From Sutterellaceae bacterium (GTDB lineage: Bacteria > Pseudomonadota > Gammaproteobacteria > Burkholderiales > Burkholderiaceae_F): a stretch of 11,714 nt of DNA. Position 1 is the first letter of the stretch. Every line of letters begins with the position of its first letter. The notes below the pieces were generated by a model, which worked only from the letters and a program-made list of their open reading frames with translations, ran no database searches and was not told where the DNA came from. The DNA lies in NCBI GenBank assembly GCA_030531135.1, contig JAUNOJ010000034.1, positions 1-11,714 of the forward strand, given 5' to 3'. A program made the position numbers and the translations under genes. This document shows, one piece after another, positions 6,063 to 11,714 of the stretch.

Positions 6063-7010
6063 TTAAATTTCAACTCCTAAAAGGGTCAATGTCAGGGGCA
6101 CTGTCACGGCAGAAACGAAGGTGGATACGAAAATCGCACTGCTTGCCTCGTCTTCTTGACTTTCAAATTGTGCCGCCATGATATAGAGGTTAATCGCCAC
6201 GGGCAAACATGCCAGAAGCGTCGCGGCATTGGTTTCGATTTCGGGCACGCCCAAAAGTTTGCAAAAAACATAGACGCCCAAGGGTTGAACGACCAGTTTC
6301 AAGACGGTGACGACAGAAGATCGGGGTAACGCCGCCGTAAAGCTGTGTTGCGCCAGCCCCATGCCCACCACAATCAACGCACAAGGCGTTGTCGCCGTCG
6401 ACACAAGGTGCGTACAGTCTCCGATCAACTTCGGAAGTTCCAAGCCCGACAAGGCCCAAATCGAGCCGCAAATAATGCCTAAAACAATCGGGTTCTTAAA
6501 GATGTTGACCATGGCGTGCAAAAACTTCTTGCCGTCGATTTTGCCGCCCGTTTTGCCGAATTCGACGCAAGCCGTTGCCGACGTCCATAAAAGCAAAACA
6601 TTAAAAATGATGATCAACGAAATCGTGGGCATAGCGGCCGTTCCAAGGCCCGTTTGAACGATGGGAACACCTAACTGCACATTGTTGCCGAAAATGCCGC
6701 CCATGCCCGTTATAACACGTCCTGTGGTGTCTTGGCCAAAGACTTTGGCCCCCAAAAAGCTTCCCAAGATATAAACAACCACGCAAGAGCCGAAAAAAGC
6801 AAGTAGCACGCGCAAGTCAATGGGCGGCATATCGCGCGTTTTGCTCAGCAAATCAAAAAGCATCACAGGCATCAGGAATTTGAAGACAAACTTTGAAAGC
6901 GCCTTGGTCACGGTCGTATCAAAAAGCTTGATCTTGACCATGGCCCAACCTAAAAAGACCATCAAAAACAAGGGGGCGCACAAAGTGAAGTGATGCCAAA
7001 ACGCTGTCAT
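6063..7010 (-). CDS. AEC (auxin efflux carrier) family transporter
   Basis: An integral membrane protein of about 315 aa with roughly ten hydrophobic segments in two halves. It shows AEC family features: an N-terminal helix pair ending in ALSKFVFKFLMPVMLF, a central GGIFGNNVQLGVPIV segment matching the family's conserved GxxxNxxxxGxP stretch, and NPIVLGIICG opening the second half. Family members move organic acids, such as malate or malonate, or amino acid-like substrates; the substrate here cannot be read from sequence. I prefer the ATG at 7010-7008, preceded by GAGAGA, over a TTG five codons upstream (7025) that has no ribosome site. It is co-transcribed with yaeQ, with no evident functional link. 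Confidence 0.85.
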   Translation of the reverse strand: MTAFWHHFTLCAPLFLMVFLGWAMVKIKLFDTTVTKALSKFVFKFLMPVMLFDLLSKTRDMPPIDLRVLLAFFGSCVVVYILGSFLGAKVFGQDTTGRVITGMGGIFGNNVQLGVPIVQTGLGTAAMPTISLIIIFNVLLLWTSATACVEFGKTGGKIDGKKFLHAMVNIFKNPIVLGIICGSIWALSGLELPKLIGDCTHLVSTATTPCALIVVGMGLAQHSFTAALPRSSVVTVLKLVVQPLGVYVFCKLLGVPEIETNAATLLACLPVAINLYIMAAQFESQEDEASSAIFVSTFVSAVTVPLTLTLLGVEI

Positions 7011-7045
7011 TGCCGTTTCTCTCAATTGCGTGAGGACAAAGAGGA

Positions 7046-7076
7046 ATTATCGACCCGCCACCCCGTGACTTGTCAA
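7046..7076 (-). promoter_or_regulatory. Sigma70-type promoter for the AEC transporter-yaeQ unit
   Basis: On the minus strand a consensus -35 TTGACA (7076-7071) is followed after 19 nt by GATAAT (7051-7046), a 5/6 match to the -10 consensus. Transcription would start near 7039, giving a leader of about 30 nt to the chosen ATG. The spacer is a little longer than the ideal 17. Confidence 0.5.
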
Positions 7077-7095
7077 CAAAACTCGCAAAAATGAA

Positions 7096-7130
7096 AAAAC
7101 TCCCGAAGCAGTAACCTCCACGGGAGTTTT
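7096..7130 (-). terminator. Intrinsic terminator of the FadL-like gene
   Basis: On the minus strand AAAACTCCCG is followed by a 15-nt loop and CGGGAGTTTT, then more T (TTCATTTTTG). The perfect 10-bp arms with a T-tract lie 40 bp past the stop codon of the outer-membrane protein gene. Confidence 0.85.
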
Positions 7131-7169
7131 CATGCGTCCAGAAGAAATCTCTCCTGAAATCAAGCTCGA

Positions 7170-8483
7170 TTAGAACTTGTAGGTGAACTGGGCACCGAAC
7201 AGGTAGGCGTCAAGCTTATCGAATTCGGCATATTGCACACCAGAATCAGGATCATACAACCCCTTGTCACCAATACCGTGCAACCAGGCAAAGCCGAAGT
7301 CGCCTTGTAAGTTTTCATTGACGTGCCACGTCGTACCAATGGACAACCACAAACGATCGGTATCGGGAATCACAGCCGTACGGTACTTATCGTCATCCAC
7401 CGGAGAGATTTCGTAACCGACACCGGCACGTACGGTCCATGCACTGTTGATCGTGTAGTCGGCACCCACCGTAAAGAGCCACGAGTCTTTCCAGTGATTT
7501 TCAACTTTTTTGAGTGTTTGTGTGCCAAGTTGCGGAGCTTGGGGATACGTACCGGTAATTTCCAAAGTTTCGAAACTAGCCCAATTCGTCCAACGAATCA
7601 ATGCAGACAAACGTAAGCTTTCTGTTGCTTCCCACGTACCAGTCAAAGAGATATTATGCGGTGCCGACAAAGAAGCTCTGGCGTCGTTCACAGTTGCGTT
7701 ATAACCGGAAAAGTCAGTATTCTTGCCATCACCAGGAACGAAGCTACCCTCACCTAACCGGAACGTCCCCTTAGCATGGTGGTTCACTGCAGAGCGATAT
7801 GCTAAACCGAAACGCAATGTATCTGTCGGAGACCACATCACGCCGATATTAGCCCCCCAAGCCCAGCCATCGGCGTTCAGGCGCCCATAGTTGGCACTAC
7901 CAAAATTATCACTCGTCGTATCTGAGTTCATCTTGTTAGCTGCTTCAAAATGGGCCGTTGCGTATTGCAAAGAAATACCAGCACCGATGGATACCTTATC
8001 GTTCACCTTCCAAGCGATGTTCGGATTGATATCAAACACTTTGATTTCAGAGTTCATACCAAAAGCGTTTAACTTGGAATTGCGCTTGTATTCGGTGGCC
8101 ATACCAAACGGTACGGTAATGCCAAGACCAAACCACATGTCTTCGTTCATCTGGTGAACGAGGAAGAGGTTGGGGATCGGCACAATGTACTTATTACCAT
8201 TATCCGTTTCCCCTTGAGCAGCAGTGCCATTAAGACCTTTCAACGGCAAATCCAAATTCACAAACACACCGCCCAACTGGAACTGCGTGCCGGAAAGAAG
8301 GGTCATACCGGCGGGGTTGTACCACACGGCGGAGATATCGTCACCGACGATACCGGCACCGGCGTAGGAACGGCCCAAACCGGTCACGGACTGTTCGGAC
8401 AACATAAAGCCGCCTGCGTAGGCGCTAGAGCAAGCTGCGGCGACCAAGCCGGCAACGGCAGCAATCTTCATAGAGGTTTTCAC
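7170..8483 (-). CDS. FadL/OmpP1 family outer-membrane transport protein
   Basis: A 437-aa beta-barrel porin of the OmpP1/FadL/TodX family, which lets long-chain fatty acids or other hydrophobic compounds cross the outer membrane. Residues 1-23 form a Sec signal peptide cleaved after AYA, leaving GGFMLSEQSVTGLGRSYAG, which matches the family's plug-forming N-terminus, followed by the hallmark NPAG (56-59). The rest alternates as beta-strands and ends in FGAQFTYKF with the terminal Phe used in barrel assembly. The start is a GTG at 8483-8481 with GGAG 7 nt upstream; the ATG four codons later has no site. Length is close to E. coli FadL (446 aa). It is monocistronic, with its own terminator. The actual substrate is unknown. 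Confidence 0.92.
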   Translation of the reverse strand: MKTSMKIAAVAGLVAAACSSAYAGGFMLSEQSVTGLGRSYAGAGIVGDDISAVWYNPAGMTLLSGTQFQLGGVFVNLDLPLKGLNGTAAQGETDNGNKYIVPIPNLFLVHQMNEDMWFGLGITVPFGMATEYKRNSKLNAFGMNSEIKVFDINPNIAWKVNDKVSIGAGISLQYATAHFEAANKMNSDTTSDNFGSANYGRLNADGWAWGANIGVMWSPTDTLRFGLAYRSAVNHHAKGTFRLGEGSFVPGDGKNTDFSGYNATVNDARASLSAPHNISLTGTWEATESLRLSALIRWTNWASFETLEITGTYPQAPQLGTQTLKKVENHWKDSWLFTVGADYTINSAWTVRAGVGYEISPVDDDKYRTAVIPDTDRLWLSIGTTWHVNENLQGDFGFAWLHGIGDKGLYDPDSGVQYAEFDKLDAYLFGAQFTYKF

Positions 8484-8529
8484 AACAAATCTCCAAAAAT
8501 GCGGGCAAGTTGCTTCTTATTCGGGTGTT

Positions 8530-8551
8530 CGGTTTCAGTCGTTTGAAACCG
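8530..8551. promoter_or_regulatory. Interrupted palindrome upstream of the FadL-like gene
   Basis: CGGTTTCA-N6-TGAAACCG has perfect 8-bp arms and lies 47-68 bp before the porin's GTG. The spacing suits a dimeric repressor site; alternatively it is a hairpin in the 5' leader. No known consensus is matched with confidence. Confidence 0.4.
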
Positions 8552-8746
8552 GCACGGCAACTGCCATTCGAATAGGTATGAAAAAAATGGTTTTCTGCAA
8601 ACAACCGAAATCGCCGAAGAATTTCTCTTTGGCAGTCGATGTCTTGTTTGGAAAAAACTATTCTTTGGGGTCACGCAGAAAATGCCTATTTCTGCAAACG
8701 CAGGCAATTGTGCGGACTTTTTGAAGTGTTGGGAAAACGAAAAATT

Positions 8747-8770
8747 AGGGGATGACCCGATGCATCCCCT
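8747..8770 (-). terminator. Intrinsic terminator downstream of the DUF4870 gene
   Basis: Read on the minus strand, AGGGGATG pairs with CATCCCCT around an 8-nt loop and is followed by AATTTTTCGTTTT. The 8-bp stem plus T-rich tail lies about 90 bp past the stop of the DUF4870 gene and is oriented to end its transcript. Confidence 0.65.
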
Positions 8771-8805
8771 GTGTACACTAATCCGATGGCTTGAAGCCCA
8801 ATAAA

Positions 8806-8837
8806 TACGGATGATTTTCGCTCATCCGTACGGATGA
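8806..8837. repeat. Nested palindrome / stem-loop 3' of the DUF4870 gene
   Basis: Three copies of one half-site are packed together. TACGGATG (8806-8813) pairs with CATCCGTA (8823-8830), giving a 9-nt-loop hairpin. The same right arm forms a 16-bp perfect palindrome TCATCCGTACGGATGA (8822-8837). On the minus strand the hairpin is followed by TTTATT, so it might be a first, weak terminator for the DUF4870 gene. The palindrome could also be a protein site. Confidence 0.45.
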
Positions 8838-8858
8838 AAATTGTCGGTTTTGTGCGCT

Positions 8859-9299
8859 TTAATCGACAGGCATCGCATCTCCGCGAGACAATCTCATCCA
8901 CCCGCGAACGATTCTGTAACCCACCCAAATACCCATGATCACGAAGCCGAAAACCCACACGGCAAAGCCGATCAAGAACCAGGAAAGCACGAACCCGATA
9001 AAGGCCACCAAAAGGGCAAAAAACATCGCGTACCAGAAGGTGCGAATCTGCCACGAGAAATGGCTGTCGACATAAGTACCCCTAGCTTCGGCACGCATCA
9101 CGTAATTGAGCACGACAGCCGCAATCGAAGGCCACCCGAACAAAAAGGCACCGATAATCGAAGCACCGGTCACAATCCCGATAATGATGGATAAGGCATG
9201 AAGCCCATAAACCACTTTGGCCACCGTGACGATGGAAGGATCGGGCGCCAATTGCGCAGCCGTCGCGGGCATATTCGTTTGTGTCGTGCGATTGTCCAT
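8859..9299 (-). CDS. DUF4870 family membrane protein
   Basis: A 146-aa inner-membrane protein of unknown function. It has the marks of the DUF4870-type small membrane proteins common in beta-proteobacteria: a hydrophobic pair of helices (about 28-66), then RGTYVDSHFSWQIRTFW (73-89), two further hydrophobic helices (about 90-128) and the ending YRIVRGWMRLSRG (128-140). The first 25 residues are polar and likely cytoplasmic. The ATG at 9299 has only a weak AAGG 10 nt upstream; an in-frame ATG nine codons later has no better site. It follows ppk1 by 118 bp on the same strand. A stem-loop and a -10-like TAAAAT lie in between, so it may have its own promoter. No function is proposed. Confidence 0.75.
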   Translation of the reverse strand: MDNRTTQTNMPATAAQLAPDPSIVTVAKVVYGLHALSIIIGIVTGASIIGAFLFGWPSIAAVVLNYVMRAEARGTYVDSHFSWQIRTFWYAMFFALLVAFIGFVLSWFLIGFAVWVFGFVIMGIWVGYRIVRGWMRLSRGDAMPVD

Positions 9300-9349
9300 T
9301 GTTTTTTGGCCTTGAAAAAATCTGTGCGAACCCTTTGCAGATACATTTT

Positions 9350-9378
9350 AGGGGCAAACGACTGCGTCGTTCACCCCT
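9350..9378. other. Imperfect stem-loop between ppk1 and the DUF4870 gene
   Basis: AGGGG-CA-AACGAC (9350-9362), a TGC loop and GTCGTT-CA-CCCCT (9366-9378) form an 11-bp stem with a 2x2 internal mismatch. There is no strong U-tract on either strand, so it is a weak terminator for ppk1 at best. Its left edge overlaps a minus-strand -10-like TAAAAT (9350-9345) that could serve the DUF4870 gene; no matching -35 is clear. Confidence 0.4.
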
Positions 9379-9417
9379 TTGCAAAAGATGGTCACAAGTT
9401 TTTGCGACTCTTAACCC

Positions 9418-11706
9418 TTAGCGCTTTTGAAGGTTCAGTTTCTTGCCGATTTCGGTTTGAGACTGATAGGGCTTTTCGCCGGCCTTGAGCTTAATGCGCG
9501 TGTAGGTACCGTCCGAGTTCAATTCCCAAGCATTGGTATTGTCAGCCAACTGCGGCACAACAATTTGCTTGAAGATATTTTCTCGGATGGCTTTGTCAAG
9601 AACCGGCGTCAACACTTCGATGCGACCGTTCAAATTGCGCGTCATCAAGTCGGCACTGCCCACGTACATGCGATTGTCGCCTGCGTGGTTAAACCAATAA
9701 ATGCGGGCGTGTTCGAGCAACTCGCCCACGATCGAGCGCACCGTAATCGTTTCCGACACGCCCTTGATGCCCGGGCGTAACGAGCAAATACCGCGCACCA
9801 CGCACTCGATTTTGACACCGGCGCGGCTGGCTTCATAAAGTTCGCGCACGATATCGGGATCGACCAATTGATTGCACTTCAAAATGATGAGACCGTTGCC
9901 CTCTTTGCGATGAATTTCGACTTCTTCGCGGATCAGGCGCGTGACGTTGTTGCGCAGGTGCACAGGCGAGACGAAAATCTCGCGATAGTCGTCCTTAACG
10001 CCGAAACCCGTCATCACGTTAAAGAGATCCTGTACGTCGTTACAGATATCGAAGTTCGAAGTGAAAAGCCCCAAGTCGGTGTAAATCTTCGCTGACGACG
10101 CGTTGTAGTTGCCCGTCCCGATATGGGCATAGCGACGCAAACCGGTCTTTTCACGACGCACCACCAAGCAAAGTTTGGCGTGAATCTTCAAACCGGCAAA
10201 GCCGTAAACGACGTTCACACCCTGGCGTTCAAGTTCTTCGGCCCAGTTGATGTTTTGTTCTTCGTCAAAGCGTGCTTTAAGTTCCACCACGGCCGTGACT
10301 TGCTTACCACGACGGCGTGCTTCCAAAAGGCTCTTGACGACAGGAGAGTCGCTACCGCAACGATAAAGCGTTTGCTTGATGGCGACGACATCGGGATCCA
10401 TGGCCGCCTCGCGCAAAAAGCGCAACACGCACCCGAAGCTGTTATACGGGTGATACACCATGATGTCGTGTTCGCGAATGGCTTCAAAAACATCGGCTTC
10501 GGGTTCAAACTCCTTGGGGAGCTTGGACTTAAAAGGCGGATATTTGAGCCCCGGTCGATCAATCTTCATCAAGCGGATAAATTCGCTAAAGGCCAACGGC
10601 ATCTTGGACTTGTAGATCTGCGCGGGTTGCAAATCCAAGTGGCGAATCAAAAATTCCTGCAATGCCACGGGCATACCGCGCAACAATTCCAAGCGCACGA
10701 TGGAGCCGAAACGGCGCTGCTCGACATAGTCGCGTACGGCAGAGAGCAAATCGTCGGCTTCGTCTTCTTCGATTTCGCCGTCGGTATTGCGCGTGACGCG
10801 GAACATGCCGAAGTTTTTCACCGAATACCCCGGGAAAAGCATGCCCATGCGGTGCGAGATCAAGTCTTCCATCAAAACGATACGGCCTTCGCCGGAGGCC
10901 AAATCAATCTGTTCACCCTCTTTGAACGTTTCCGGAATAAAGAGAAAGCGTGGCACGTTGTTGGGACTCTTTAAGCGTGCATAGTGCGGCTTGTCGTCTG
11001 CCGGATCATCGCTTCTCAACTCAATCACAAAGTTGATGCTTCGGCTGGAAATCATCGGGAAGGGGCGACCGGCATCCACCGCCTGAGGTGTCAGAACCGG
11101 AAAGATTTCCGTTTCGAAATACTTGTCCAAGAAAGCACGATGCTTTTCCGGCAAAGATTCGTAAGCGACAAAACGAATGTCCTTCTTTTCCAAGGCCGGC
11201 AACAGAGTTTTAAGCCAAAGCTTTTCGGCCTGATCGAGCATGTCGGTGACGCGGCGACGAATTTCCACCAATTGCTTGGCCGGCGGCATCTTATCCGCAC
11301 CGGTCGGTGCTACGCCGCTGCGGCTCTGGCGCTGCAAATTCATCACGCGCACCATGTAGAACTCGTCGAGATTATTGAAGAAAATCGACAGGAACTTCAC
11401 GCGATCGAGTAACGGCACCTTGGGATCCATTGCCGTTTCAAGCACCTTGCGATCGAATTCGATCCAACTGATTTCGCGATTGGTATACAAGGAAGGATTG
11501 TCCAACGCAAGCGGAGCGTCAACGGCAGGCTCTGCGGCTGGTGCTTTTTTTGCAACCGTTTTCTTCGCGGCGGGCTTGGCTGCACGAGTTGCACGCGGCG
11601 ACTTGACCGCCACCTTTTTCGGTGCGACCTTTTCCTTGGTTTGAGGCGTTGCTTCAGCGTTTTCAGCCGGTTTCACAACTTTTTCCTGTGCGGTAACTTC
11701 AGCCAT
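9418..11706 (-). CDS. ppk1: Polyphosphate kinase 1 with a lysine/alanine-rich N-terminal tail
   Basis: A 762-aa enzyme that reversibly polymerises the ATP gamma-phosphate into inorganic polyphosphate. The conserved core begins at about residue 70 (NPSLYTNREISWIEFDRKVLETA) and aligns with E. coli Ppk (688 aa). H509 in GLKIHAKL matches the autophosphorylated H435, and H666 in LLEHARIY matches H592. RYAHIGTGNYN (525-535) and SADLMTRNLNGRIEV (684-698) are typical of the two PLD-like C-terminal domains. The first ~68 residues are extra: low-complexity, rich in Lys, Ala, Pro and Val, with AAKPAAKKTVAKKAPA at 42-57, much like a histone H1 tail. The ATG at 11706 is preceded by a poor GAAAAGAA, and the window ends 8 bp further on, so the promoter is not visible. 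No other ATG occurs before the conserved core, which supports this start. Confidence 0.95.
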   Translation of the reverse strand: MAEVTAQEKVVKPAENAEATPQTKEKVAPKKVAVKSPRATRAAKPAAKKTVAKKAPAAEPAVDAPLALDNPSLYTNREISWIEFDRKVLETAMDPKVPLLDRVKFLSIFFNNLDEFYMVRVMNLQRQSRSGVAPTGADKMPPAKQLVEIRRRVTDMLDQAEKLWLKTLLPALEKKDIRFVAYESLPEKHRAFLDKYFETEIFPVLTPQAVDAGRPFPMISSRSINFVIELRSDDPADDKPHYARLKSPNNVPRFLFIPETFKEGEQIDLASGEGRIVLMEDLISHRMGMLFPGYSVKNFGMFRVTRNTDGEIEEDEADDLLSAVRDYVEQRRFGSIVRLELLRGMPVALQEFLIRHLDLQPAQIYKSKMPLAFSEFIRLMKIDRPGLKYPPFKSKLPKEFEPEADVFEAIREHDIMVYHPYNSFGCVLRFLREAAMDPDVVAIKQTLYRCGSDSPVVKSLLEARRRGKQVTAVVELKARFDEEQNINWAEELERQGVNVVYGFAGLKIHAKLCLVVRREKTGLRRYAHIGTGNYNASSAKIYTDLGLFTSNFDICNDVQDLFNVMTGFGVKDDYREIFVSPVHLRNNVTRLIREEVEIHRKEGNGLIILKCNQLVDPDIVRELYEASRAGVKIECVVRGICSLRPGIKGVSETITVRSIVGELLEHARIYWFNHAGDNRMYVGSADLMTRNLNGRIEVLTPVLDKAIRENIFKQIVVPQLADNTNAWELNSDGTYTRIKLKAGEKPYQSQTEIGKKLNLQKR

Positions 11707-11714
11707 TTCTTTTC

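Larger units (their letters stand above)
8484..8858. other. 375-bp non-coding region with dyads and stem-loops
   Basis: The gap lies between the FadL-like gene and the DUF4870 gene, both on the minus strand. I find no convincing coding sequence; a 75-codon minus frame crossing the porin start has no homology I recognise. The left part should hold the porin promoter, but no good -35/-10 pair is visible. It contains the dyad at 8530-8551, the 13-mer shared with the cyd upstream region (8628-8640), an 11-bp direct repeat TTTCTGCAAAC (8592-8602 and 8689-8699) and a small dyad GCAGAAA-N7-TTTCTGC (8675-8695). The right part carries two stem-loops, listed separately. Confidence 0.6.

Noticed and set aside
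8430..8450. Lipoprotein signal (LVAAAC) in the FadL-like protein
   Set aside because: The residue at -3 is Ala, not Leu/Val/Ile, and a clear signal peptidase I site (AYA before GGF) lies five residues later, as in other FadL proteins.
8480..8707. Possible 75-aa minus-strand gene overlapping the porin start
   Set aside because: No recognisable family, no membrane or signal pattern, and it overlaps the porin's ribosome site and upstream dyads.
10123..10974. Plus-strand open frame opposite ppk1 (283 codons)
   Set aside because: Shadow of ppk1, whose catalytic residues confirm the minus strand is coding.

Overview
The window looks like chromosomal core sequence from a beta-proteobacterium of the Sutterella/Parasutterella type. 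This rests on the protein families and overall flavour: a CydP-type small subunit beside cydAB, a PPK1 with a lysine/alanine-rich tail, YaeQ, a FadL-type porin and a DUF4870 membrane protein, at a moderate G+C content. The taxonomic call is inference; no rRNA or other marker is present. I see no tRNA, rRNA, CRISPR array, insertion sequence or prophage.

Region 1 (1-5475) is a respiratory locus. A minus-strand transcriptional regulator (75-1343) combines a cysteine-bearing PAS-like domain, a degenerate sigma54-activator-type AAA+ domain and a Fis-type helix-turn-helix. It diverges from a plus-strand operon: cydP, cydA, cydB, cydX (32 codons), a ybgE-like gene and a truncated globin gene. The 257-bp divergent region holds a perfect 18-bp palindrome and other dyads, the obvious candidate operators. 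The operon makes a cytochrome bd quinol oxidase with its small accessory subunits and adds a haem protein, which fits low-oxygen respiration and handling of O2, NO or other haem ligands. A strong hairpin lies between cydB and cydX, and a bidirectional terminator closes the operon. A possible partial gene runs off the left edge downstream of the regulator.

Region 2 (5503-7130) is a minus-strand pair: an AEC-family carrier followed 2 bp later by yaeQ, driven by a recognisable sigma70-type promoter. Region 3 (7096-8858) is a minus-strand FadL/OmpP1 outer-membrane protein with its own terminator and a 375-bp upstream gap rich in short dyads. Region 4 (8747-11706) is a minus-strand polyphosphate kinase 1 followed by a DUF4870 membrane protein, ending in stem-loops.

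Most genes are well-known families. The parts most worth a second look are the degenerate regulator with its divergent operator-like palindrome, the globin joined to the cyd operon, and the histone-H1-like tail on PPK1.
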